Shown: positions 15,486-21,466 of the stretch, in pieces
Position numbering within the stretch: position 1 is the first letter of the stretch
Layout of the letters: each line of letters starts with the position of its first letter
NCBI GenBank assembly: GCA_025938035.1
Contig: JAICQE010000061.1
Span: 1 to 21,466 of the forward strand
Length of the DNA: 21,466 bases
DNA from: Vicinamibacteria bacterium
Lineage (GTDB): Bacteria > Acidobacteriota > Vicinamibacteria > Vicinamibacterales > UBA2999
Direction: 5' to 3'
Translations under genes and position numbers: made by a program
Notes under the pieces: model-generated
Told to the model about the DNA's origin: nothing
The model's database searches: none
The model's input: the letters and a program-made list of their open reading frames with translations, nothing else

Positions 15486-16342
15486 CCCGTTTCGCCCCCT
15501 CGCCCACCGGCTACCTGCACCTCGGTCACGTCGTTAACGCCATTTATGTGTGGGGGCTGGCGCAAGCTGCCGGCGGCCGTGTCCTGCTGCGCGTCGAGGA
15601 CCACGATCGCATCCGCAGCCGCGTCACCTTCGAACGGGCGATCCTCGAAGACCTGGCGTGGCTTGGGTTCGTGCCCGACGAAGGGCTGCACCCGGTCCGC
15701 CGCCAGAGCGAGAACGACGAGGCGTACACTGCCGCGCTCGCGCGTCTGCAGTCCACGCATCGCCTGTACATCTGCACCTGCTCGCGCAGGGAAATAGGGG
15801 GCGAAGGTTACCCGGGAACATGCCGCTCGCGGCGCCTGCCGCCCGGGGCCGCGCCGCCGCCGGGGGCGGGCATTCGCGTCGAACTGGATACCGAGCCGGA
15901 GGAATTCGAGGACCGCGCGCTCGGGACGATCGTGCAGACGCCGGCGGAGCAATGCGGCGATCTGCTTCTCAAGGATCGCGACGGCAACTGGACGTATCAG
16001 TTCGCGGTCACGGTGGACGACATGAACGACGGCGTCGACCTCGTCGTCCGCGGCATGGATCTGCTCTCATCGACCGGCCGGCAAATCAAGCTGGCCCGGA
16101 TGCTCGGGCGCACGGCGCCGCCTGCCTTCTATCACCATCCGCTGATCATCAGACCGGACGGCGAAAAGCTCAGTAAGGCCAGCGGAGATACGGGCGTGCG
16201 GGAATCGCGGGCCGCCGGCGATCTCCCCGCTGCAGTGATTGGACGCGCGGCCGCCGCCGTCGGTCTGATCGACGGTCATCGTCTGGTCGACGCTGCCGCA
16301 TGCAGTGGGCTCATCCACGCCCCCGAACGAGGACGACACTAA
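15479..16342 (+). CDS. gluQ: Glutamyl-Q tRNA(Asp) synthetase
   Basis: A 287-residue paralogue of the glutamyl-tRNA synthetase catalytic core without the anticodon-binding domain. It attaches glutamate to the queuosine base of tRNA-Asp. The class I motifs are HLGH (14-17, the HIGH box) and KLSKA (230-234, the KMSKS box). The N-terminus RFAPSPTGYLHLGH, RVEDHDRIR and YQFAVTVDDMNDGV are typical. A zinc site is visible as C99, C101, Y111 and C115, matching the C-x-C...Y...C pattern of GluQRS. The ATG at 15479 is the only sensible start: it gives the conserved N-terminus and sits directly on the ATCATCC repeat array, with no Shine-Dalgarno sequence. The C-terminal stretch after the KLSKA box is short, as in the family. 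Confidence 0.93.
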   Translation: MISRFAPSPTGYLHLGHVVNAIYVWGLAQAAGGRVLLRVEDHDRIRSRVTFERAILEDLAWLGFVPDEGLHPVRRQSENDEAYTAALARLQSTHRLYICTCSRREIGGEGYPGTCRSRRLPPGAAPPPGAGIRVELDTEPEEFEDRALGTIVQTPAEQCGDLLLKDRDGNWTYQFAVTVDDMNDGVDLVVRGMDLLSSTGRQIKLARMLGRTAPPAFYHHPLIIRPDGEKLSKASGDTGVRESRAAGDLPAAVIGRAAAAVGLIDGHRLVDAAACSGLIHAPERGRH

Positions 16343-16566
16343 CGGAGCGCGAAAGGAATTACGGGAAAACCCCCGTGCGTCTCGGCATCCCGCCGTGGCC
16401 TTGTTCGTGCTTAACTGAAGAGCCACGGAATCGTCCGCCAACGCTTCGCCCGTTCATTGCCGGTTCCGCGACGTACGGCTTGCCCCGCCGGCTGCCACTG
16501 GTGGACGATGCACATCCGGGGAACAGCTTATGCTTCTTACCCCGACGCACTTAACGTGAGGCACCG
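16343..16566 (+). other. Leader region of the peptidase gene with possible RNA hairpin
   Basis: A 224-bp gap after gluQ with no supported gene and no tandem repeats. CCGTGGC at 16393-16399 is the perfect reverse complement of GCCACGG at 16422-16428, giving a 7-bp stem with a 22-nt loop. A small ACGGG...CCCGT stem lies just upstream. A GAGG Shine-Dalgarno element stands 5 nt before the ATG at 16567. No convincing promoter hexamers or known riboswitch were recognised. Confidence 0.35.
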
Positions 16567-19500
16567 ATGACTCTTCGATTCCCTTGCACCGTGCTGACGC
16601 TCCTGGCCTTGATCTCCGGGAGCGCCGCGACCGCTGACGCGCAGTACTTCGGCCAGAACAAGGTGCAATACGAGAAGTTCGACTTCAAGGTGAAGAAGAC
16701 CGAGCACTTCGACATCTACTACTACCCGGAAGAGGAGCAGGCGGTTGACCTCGCCGCGCGGATGGCCGAACGGTGGTATGCGCGACTGTCCCGCGTGCTC
16801 CGCCACGAGCTGAGTTCGCGACAGCCGATCATCCTGTACGCGGCGCACCCGCACTTCCAGCAGACCAACGCACTCTCCGGTGAGATCGGCGAGGGAACAG
16901 GGGGCGTCACCGAAAGCTTCAAGCGTCGTGTGATCCTGCCGTTCGCCGGCGGCCTGGCGGAGACGGATCACGTCCTCGGCCACGAGCTCGTCCACGCGTT
17001 CCAGTACGACATCTCGTCGTCCGAGGATGCCGAAGGGCGCCCGACACCTGGTGTCGCCGCCCTGCCGCTCTGGTTCATCGAAGGCATGGCCGAATACCTG
17101 TCGCTCGGGCCGGTGGACGCCAACACCGCCATGTGGGTCCGCGATGCGTCGTCTCGGGAAAAGATGCCGGCGATCGACAAGCTGGATGACCCCGACTTCT
17201 TCCCGTATCGGTACGGTCATGCGTTCTGGGCCTACGTCGCCGGACGCTGGGGCGATTCCGCGGTCGGCGACATGCTTCGCGCGGCTGGTCCCAGCGGAAA
17301 CATCGAGGAAGCCATCACCGCCGTGCTCGGGACCGACGAGGAGACGCTGACCAAGGACTGGCACGACGAGACGCGCAAGACCTATGCCTCGCTCTTCGAG
17401 ACCACGCGCAAGCCGGAAACGTTCTCGCGCGCGCTGATGAACGAGCAGTCCAGCGGCGGGAACCTGAACCTCGCCCCGGCGATCAGCCCCGACGGCAAGC
17501 GGATGGTGTTCCTGTCCGAGCGGTCACGGCTGTCGATCGACATGTTCCTGGCCGACGTCGCCAGCGGAAAAGTCATTCGCCAGCTGACCAAGACCGCCGC
17601 CGATCCGCACTTCGACAGCCTCGAGTTCCTCGCCTCTGCCGGAGACTGGGCGCCGGACAACAAACGCTTCGTGTTCTCGGCGCTGAGCAAGGGCCAGCCG
17701 GTGCTGACCGTCATCGACGTGGACACCGGCCAGCGGCTGATGGAACACGAGTTCGCCGACATCGGCGAGATCTTCAACCCCGCCTGGTCGCCGGGCGGCC
17801 AGCAGATCGCGTTCTCGGCGTTGAAGGGCGGCGTGCTCGATCTGTTTCTGTTCGACGTCACGACGCGCGCGGTCACCCAGCTGACCAACGATCCGTTTGC
17901 CGACAGCGATCCGGAATGGTCTCCTGATGGCAAGCAGCTCGCCTGGGTGACGGACCGTTTCTCGTCCGACCTGAAGCAGCTGTCGTTCGGCAACTATCGC
18001 ATCGGCCTGATGGACGTCGGCACGCGCCAGATTCGTCCGCTGGCCGGATTCGGCACCGGCCGCAACACCAACCCGGAGTTCACCGCCGACGGGCGCGGCA
18101 TGTTTTTCATCGCCACGCCGGACGGGATTCCGAACGTCTACCGCACCGAGCTCTCCACCGGCCGGACGACGCGGATCACCAACGTGCTGTCTGGCGTCAG
18201 CGGCATCACACCGCTGACCCCGGCGCTGTCGGTGGCGGCCGCGGCCCCGGACGTCGTGTTCTCGGTATTCGAAGACGACAAGTACAACATCTACGCCACG
18301 ACGGATAAGGAAGCCGGGAGCGCCGCTGCCACGACCGTGAACGCGCAGAACGCCGCGATCCTGCCGCCGCTGTCGCGCCGCCAGAGCGAGTTGGACGTCG
18401 CGGCGATGCTGCAGAACCCGGCGCAGGGCCTACCCGCCGAGACCGAGTATCCGGAAGAGGACTACGCCCCGAAGCTGGGCCTCGACATGGTGACGCAACC
18501 GACTGTCGGCGTCGGCGTCGATCGGTGGGGCGCGTTTGCGGGAGGCGGCATCGCGTTCATCTGGAGTGACATGCTCGGCAACCATCAGCTGGGCGCGATG
18601 ATTCAGGCGAGCAACCGTATCGAAGACCTCGGCGGCGCTGTGATGTACCTCAATCGTACGCATCGCTGGAACTGGGGCGTCATCGTCGAGCAGACCCCGT
18701 ACACCACGGGTCAGTTCTCTCAGGGCGTCACCGTCGATCCCAACTTCGGGCCGGCGTTCGTCCAGCAGGAAACCCGCGTCACCCAGATCAACCGCGGGAT
18801 CACGGGAATCACGCAGTATCCGTTCAACCGCGCGCAGCGCGTGGAGTTCTCGGGCGGCATCCGCCGCATCAGCTTCGACTACGAGGTCGAGCGTTTCTTC
18901 TTCTCGCCCTCCGGCGTCTTCCTCGGGCGGACGGAGGAGGACCTCGAGCGGCCGGATGCGCTCAACCTCGGCGAAACAAGCGCAGCGCTCGTGTACGACA
19001 CGTCGGTGTTCGGCGCGACCAGCCCGATCCTCGGCCAACGGTATCGCTTCGAGTATTCGCAGACCGCGGGCTCGCTGCTCTTTTCGGGGGCGCTCGTCGA
19101 CTACCGCAAGTACTTCATGGCGCGGCCGCTCACCCTCGCTCTCCGCGGCATGCACTACGGGCGATATGGACGCGACAGCGAGGACACCCGGATCTCACCG
19201 CTGTTTATCGGATATGCGAATCTGATCCGCGGCTACGACGTCGGCTCGTTCTCAGTGGACGAGTGCGAGATCACGGCCACCTCGACGTGCGCGCAATTCG
19301 ACCGACTGATCGGCAGCCGCATGCTGATTTCGAATATCGAGTTGCGCGCACCGCTCGTCGGGCTGTTCAGGCCGTCGGCGATGTACGGCGGCATTCCCGT
19401 GGAAGTCGGCGTCTTTGCCGATGCTGGCGTCGCGTGGACGAGCTCCACGAAACCATCGTTCGCGGGAGGAGATCGAGAGTGGTCGCGAAGCGTCGGCGCG

Positions 19501-19614
19501 ACCATCCGCTTCAACGCCTTCGGATTCGCCGTCGGAGAAATCGACTACGTCCGTCCGCTGGATCGTCCCGGCCGCGGATGGATGTGGCAGTTCAACTTGA
19601 TCCCAGGATTCTAG
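16567..19614 (+). CDS. Secreted gluzincin peptidase / TolB-like propeller / outer-membrane beta-barrel protein
   Basis: A 1015-residue three-part protein. A signal peptide (1 to about 26, ending ATADAQ) leads to a metallopeptidase-like domain with HELVH (139-143) as zinc motif and a downstream WFIEGMAEYL, in which E172 is the probable third ligand (peptidase MA-like/gluzincin arrangement). Residues about 295-590 contain TolB/WD40-like blades: APAISPDGKRMVFLSE, NPAWSPGGQQIAFSA, DPEWSPDGKQLAWVTD, NPEFTADGRGMFFIA. From about 640 to the end, alternating aromatic strands and GG turns resemble a surface-antigen/BamA-type outer-membrane barrel, and the chain ends in phenylalanine (NLIPGF), the usual signal for barrel insertion. 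It is likely an outer-membrane protein with a periplasmic propeller and peptidase. The substrate is unknown. The start is supported by GAGG 5 nt upstream. The stop codon abuts a large hairpin array. Confidence 0.85.
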   Translation: MTLRFPCTVLTLLALISGSAATADAQYFGQNKVQYEKFDFKVKKTEHFDIYYYPEEEQAVDLAARMAERWYARLSRVLRHELSSRQPIILYAAHPHFQQTNALSGEIGEGTGGVTESFKRRVILPFAGGLAETDHVLGHELVHAFQYDISSSEDAEGRPTPGVAALPLWFIEGMAEYLSLGPVDANTAMWVRDASSREKMPAIDKLDDPDFFPYRYGHAFWAYVAGRWGDSAVGDMLRAAGPSGNIEEAITAVLGTDEETLTKDWHDETRKTYASLFETTRKPETFSRALMNEQSSGGNLNLAPAISPDGKRMVFLSERSRLSIDMFLADVASGKVIRQLTKTAADPHFDSLEFLASAGDWAPDNKRFVFSALSKGQPVLTVIDVDTGQRLMEHEFADIGEIFNPAWSPGGQQIAFSALKGGVLDLFLFDVTTRAVTQLTNDPFADSDPEWSPDGKQLAWVTDRFSSDLKQLSFGNYRIGLMDVGTRQIRPLAGFGTGRNTNPEFTADGRGMFFIATPDGIPNVYRTELSTGRTTRITNVLSGVSGITPLTPALSVAAAAPDVVFSVFEDDKYNIYATTDKEAGSAAATTVNAQNAAILPPLSRRQSELDVAAMLQNPAQGLPAETEYPEEDYAPKLGLDMVTQPTVGVGVDRWGAFAGGGIAFIWSDMLGNHQLGAMIQASNRIEDLGGAVMYLNRTHRWNWGVIVEQTPYTTGQFSQGVTVDPNFGPAFVQQETRVTQINRGITGITQYPFNRAQRVEFSGGIRRISFDYEVERFFFSPSGVFLGRTEEDLERPDALNLGETSAALVYDTSVFGATSPILGQRYRFEYSQTAGSLLFSGALVDYRKYFMARPLTLALRGMHYGRYGRDSEDTRISPLFIGYANLIRGYDVGSFSVDECEITATSTCAQFDRLIGSRMLISNIELRAPLVGLFRPSAMYGGIPVEVGVFADAGVAWTSSTKPSFAGGDREWSRSVGATIRFNAFGFAVGEIDYVRPLDRPGRGWMWQFNLIPGF

Positions 19615-19711
19615 GCCCAAGGCCGAAGGCCTAGGGCCTAAGGGCTGGTCAAGGGACAAGGCCTTATTCCTCGACCAGCCCTTGGGCCTTAGGCCTTGGC
19701 CCATAGGCCTA
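19613..19711. repeat. Long inverted heptamer hairpin between convergent genes (AGGCCTA / GGGCCTT)
   Basis: The left arm, 19613-19647, divides into heptamers AGGCCCA, AGGCCGA, AGGCCTA, GGGCCTA, AGGGCTG. The right arm, 19684-19711, divides into GGGCCTT, AGGCCTT, GGCCCAT, AGGCCTA. AAGGGCTGGTC at 19640-19650 pairs exactly with 19673-19683 and the stem continues outward, with G-U pairs, to about 19626/19697, a stem of roughly 25 bp around a 22-nt loop. It begins inside the peptidase/barrel stop codon and ends in the BON gene stop codon. It could terminate transcription from both sides. Confidence 0.92.
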
Positions 19712-20374
19712 CTGCAACGCCGCGTCCACCGTCAGGTAATCCTCCACCCGCTGCACGCCAGGCGTCGAGCGCGCGAGCGTCAGGGCCTGCGCGCGTTCGT
19801 TCTCGCTGGCAACCTGTCCACGCAGCGTCACGACGCCGCCGGTGAGCTCGACGCTGATGTTGCGCCCTTTGATCGTCGGATCGAGGAAGTACTTTGCCTG
19901 CACGAGGCTCACGACCGTGGAATCGTCCAGCGGTGCCGCCGGCGCGGCGGGCGTGACGCCAGTTGTCGCGACCGGCGCCGTGGCGAACGTCGCGGCGGTA
20001 TCGAACGACTCGCTGGCCGGACGGCCGACGAGCAGCTGCCGCTCGTCAATCTGCTTCACGCCGTCGGTATTGCGGGTGATTTCGAGAACCTGACGACGCG
20101 CGTCATCGCTTTCAACGAACCCCTTCAGCTTCACCACGCCGTCGCGGGCGCTGACGTTGATGTAACGCGACTTGATGTCCTCGTCGACGAAAAACTGCGC
20201 CTGGATTTTGGCGGTAAGCCAGCTGTCGGCGAGCTTCTCACCCGCCTGCGCGGCGGCGGTCTTCACCTGCGCGGTGGCGCGTTCCGCCTCCTGACTGGTT
20301 TGCGCGCGGTTGCACGCGAACGCCGACAACGCCGCCAGCACGGCCGTGGCTGTTAACACTCGAGGTGTGATCAT
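19709..20374 (-). CDS. Lipoprotein with two BON domains (OsmY-like)
   Basis: A 221-residue envelope protein. The N-terminus (MITPRVLTATAVLAALSAFAC) is a signal peptide with a lipobox-like AFAC, so Cys21 is the probable lipidated residue; alanine rather than leucine at -3 makes this slightly atypical. Two BON domains follow, at about 48-116 (SWLTAKIQAQFFVDEDIKS ... VKLKGFVESDDARRQVLEI) and 150-217 (STVVSLVQAKYFLDPTIKG ... VTLRGQVASENERAQALTL), joined by an Ala/Thr/Pro-rich linker. Each shows the GVV.L.G.V.s...r..a pattern. BON proteins such as OsmY act at the periplasmic face of membranes, often under osmotic or envelope stress; the ligand here is unknown. It converges on the peptidase/barrel gene and is divergent from the RRM gene. 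Confidence 0.88.
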   Translation of the reverse strand: MITPRVLTATAVLAALSAFACNRAQTSQEAERATAQVKTAAAQAGEKLADSWLTAKIQAQFFVDEDIKSRYINVSARDGVVKLKGFVESDDARRQVLEITRNTDGVKQIDERQLLVGRPASESFDTAATFATAPVATTGVTPAAPAAPLDDSTVVSLVQAKYFLDPTIKGRNISVELTGGVVTLRGQVASENERAQALTLARSTPGVQRVEDYLTVDAALQ

Positions 20375-20556
20375 GTCTGTAACCCCAGCTCATGGTCCGG
20401 CTAATCCGGAACTCCGATCCGTGACCGCCGTTGCAAGACATGTACGCAGCCCCCGCCGCCAGCCTTTTCCGGGTTCTGGGATAGAATCTGAGCCGCCCAC
20501 GCTTCCGCCTACGCGCCGCTTCGCGGCGGCTCCAGCGGATAAGTTACGAGGAAATC
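20375..20556. other. Divergent BON/RRM spacer with a 5'-leader hairpin
   Basis: A 182-bp spacer without tandem repeats. A TAGAAT -10-like hexamer at 20482-20487 lacks a matching -35, so a promoter is only suspected. CGCCGC at 20514-20519 pairs perfectly with GCGGCG at 20523-20528 around a 3-nt loop, forming a compact hairpin about 28 nt upstream of the RRM start, in its probable leader RNA. No other structure was seen. Confidence 0.3.
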
Positions 20557-21246
20557 TTGGCTGTCCGTCTGTTCATCGGGAACCTTCCCTACGGGGCCAG
20601 CGAAGCTGACCTTCGCGCCCACTTCGCGGCCGTCGCCGAACCCTCCCACGTCGTGATGCCGGTCGATCGTGAAACCGGGCGTCCGCGCGGGTTTGCATTC
20701 GTTGAGTTTGCCGATCGTGCGCAGGCGGAGGAAGTCATCAAGCGGTTCGACGCGCAGCCGTTCCAGGGACGCAACCTCGCGGTCAGCGAGGCGCGCGCGC
20801 GGGAGGATCGCCCGCCCCGGCCACCCGGCCAGGGTTACCCACCCCGTCCAGGCGGCGGTGGCGGTTTCAGTGGCCCGCGACCGGGCGGTGGCGGTTTCGG
20901 CGGCCCTCGTCCAGGTGGCGGCGGATTCAGCGGTCCCCGGCCCGGCGGTGGCGGCGGCGGATTCGGCGGTCCGCGACCGGGCGGCCCGATGGGCCCCGGC
21001 GGGCGCGACCGCAGCGCGAACTTCGGCCCGCCCGCGCCGCCCAAGCGGCTGCGCGGCAAGAAAGGCGGGCCGAACCAGGAACACAAGCCGCGCGGTCCGA
21101 TCAAGGAGCGCAGCGGCGGCCGCATCTACGCGGTCGACGATCTCGACGACGACAGCTCGGTGGATATCGACGATATCGCAACGAGCGCCAAGGACGACGT
21201 CGACGTCGATATCGACGTCGACACGCCCGACGACGACAAAGAATGA
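20557..21246 (+). CDS. RRM RNA-binding protein with glycine-rich and acidic tail
   Basis: A 229-residue protein. The single RNA recognition motif (about 2-80) has RNP2 LFIGNL (5-10) and RNP1 RGFAFVEF (44-51), with the aromatic residues that stack on RNA bases. After it comes a disordered tail: four repeats of PGGGGF(S/G)GPR type (about 98-140), a basic stretch (PPKRLRGKKGGPNQEHKPRG), then a strongly acidic end with Asp-Val/Ile-Asp runs. Bacterial glycine-rich RRM proteins (cyanobacterial Rbp type) are often cold-responsive; the tail here is longer than usual. The start is a TTG at 20557 with GAGGA just upstream; it gives the RRM its normal N-terminus and no ATG is available nearby. It stands alone, divergent from the BON lipoprotein gene. 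Confidence 0.92.
   Translation: MAVRLFIGNLPYGASEADLRAHFAAVAEPSHVVMPVDRETGRPRGFAFVEFADRAQAEEVIKRFDAQPFQGRNLAVSEARAREDRPPRPPGQGYPPRPGGGGGFSGPRPGGGGFGGPRPGGGGFSGPRPGGGGGGFGGPRPGGPMGPGGRDRSANFGPPAPPKRLRGKKGGPNQEHKPRGPIKERSGGRIYAVDDLDDDSSVDIDDIATSAKDDVDVDIDVDTPDDDKE
20848..20990 (+). repeat. Coding minisatellite, 30-36 nt units, in the RRM gene
   Basis: Four consecutive units (20848-20880, 20881-20910, 20911-20940, 20941-20976) of 33, 30, 30 and 36 nt, each CC(A/G)GG(C/T)GG... and ending in a GGPR codon block, plus a partial fifth. Lengths are multiples of three and synonymous differences between units show they have diverged while the peptide PGGGGF(S/G)GPR is kept. Confidence 0.85.
21199..21222. 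other. Perfect 24-nt DNA palindrome inside the RRM gene
   Basis: The 24 bases 21199-21222 equal their own reverse complement (half-site GTCGACGTCGAT). They encode alternating Asp-Val/Ile-Asp near the C-terminus. Alternating GAC-GTC codons favour such symmetry, so it may be a by-product of the acidic repeat rather than a protein-binding site. Confidence 0.6.
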
Positions 21247-21247
21247 A

Positions 21248-21384
21248 GTGGAAAACTGGAAAAGTGGAAAAGTGGAAAAGTAAGTAGAGAAGTACGCTCA
21301 GCGTACTGTCCAAATCCTTTTCCACTTCTTCCACTTCTTCCACTTTTCCACTTCTTCCACTTTTCCACTTCTTCCACTTTTCCA
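21248..21384. repeat. Inverted 8/9-nt arrays (GTGGAAAA / CTTTTCCA, CTTCTTCCA)
   Basis: The left arm is four octamers at 21248-21279 (GTGGAAAA, CTGGAAAA, GTGGAAAA twice). The centre is a perfect small hairpin, AGTACGC at 21291-21297 with GCGTACT at 21301-21307. The right arm, 21317-21384, is eight units alternating between 8 nt (CTTTTCCA) and 9 nt (CTTCTTCCA). It starts one base after the RRM stop codon and ends 6 nt before the GTG of the next gene. Confidence 0.92.
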
Positions 21385-21390
21385 CCCACT

Positions 21391-21466
21391 GTGGCCCGTT
21401 CAGTTCCGCAAATCATTTCAATCGCGGCGATCTTCGTCGGGATCGGTCTGTTCGTCGTCACGCTCC
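21391..21466 (+). CDS. Start of a probable membrane protein, cut by the window edge
   Basis: Only 25 codons are visible from a GTG at 21391: ARSVPQIISIAAIFVGIGLF and further hydrophobic residues. This is one hydrophobic segment of about 18 residues, either a signal anchor or the first transmembrane helix. There is no Shine-Dalgarno sequence, because the CTTTTCCA array ends just before the start. The frame is open upstream through the repeats, so the start is uncertain, and the family cannot be identified from this length. Confidence 0.45.
   Translation, partial: MARSVPQIISIAAIFVGIGLFVVTL

Noticed and set aside
16300..16554. Small open frame of 84 codons in the gluQ-peptidase spacer
   Set aside because: It overlaps the gluQ end, has no ribosome binding site, and its composition (Pro/Arg-rich with no pattern) resembles noncoding reading.
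19613..19711. Classical rho-independent terminator
   Set aside because: The stem is very strong but not followed by a run of T on either strand. Terminator function is possible but not shown.
21101..21461. Minus-strand peptides with WKKWKSGRSG repeats
   Set aside because: Translation of the CTTTTCCA array; it overlaps the RRM gene end and the next gene start in antisense.

Overview
The window is 21.5 kb of GC-rich, densely coding bacterial DNA. No rRNA, tRNA or phylogenetic marker fixes the organism. The gene set fits an uncultured or soil Acidobacteriota, perhaps of the Vicinamibacteria type: AddAB-type recombination nuclease, a large secreted peptidase/propeller/barrel protein, a BON lipoprotein and a glycine-rich RRM protein. 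That placement is an inference.

Layout from left to right. A 5' piece of a UbiB/ABC1 kinase gene runs off the left edge on the minus strand. A small 80-codon gene follows on the plus strand and ends directly against the stop codon of addA. addB and addA form a 4-nt overlapping minus-strand operon of about 6.9 kb that encodes a double-strand-break repair helicase-nuclease. Next come a PepSY-type membrane protein (+), a DUF488 protein (-) and an unrecognised 234-residue protein (+). A minus-strand block then reads aat, clpS, clpA, pdxH. The first three are the bacterial N-degron pathway: tagging transferase, adaptor and unfoldase. The plus strand continues with gluQ (tRNA-Asp queuosine modification) and a 1015-residue peptidase/TolB-propeller/outer-membrane-barrel protein. 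A two-BON-domain lipoprotein gene (-) faces that protein's 3' end, and an RRM RNA-binding protein with a glycine-rich, acidic tail (+) is divergent from the lipoprotein gene. The start of a membrane protein gene runs off the right edge.

The most unusual thing is between the genes. Eight of the spacers carry short tandem arrays whose period is almost always 7 nt (sometimes 8 or 9), but whose unit differs from spacer to spacer: TCGTAGT, CTCCTAC, GGTTCGA, GATCCCT, TTGGGCC, CAAAAGG, CTCAAAA, ATCATCC, AGGCCTA, and GTGGAAAA (8 nt). In five spacers the array is followed by a reverse-complement array, so the spacer folds into a long hairpin. Two arrays lie in frame inside addA, and one of them uses the same GATCCCT unit as a distant spacer. 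Several arrays touch start or stop codons and replace the usual Shine-Dalgarno region (clpS, gluQ, pdxH and others). Heptanucleotide short tandem repeats (STRRs) are known from heterocystous cyanobacteria. The mixture here of one period, many units, inverted arms and invasion of coding sequence looks like a repeat-generating process worth describing.

Spacers without such arrays are few: the addA/80-codon junction, the addB/addA overlap, the clpS/clpA overlap, the 36-bp DUF488/234-residue spacer, the leader of the peptidase gene (16343-16566) and the BON/RRM divergent spacer (20375-20556).
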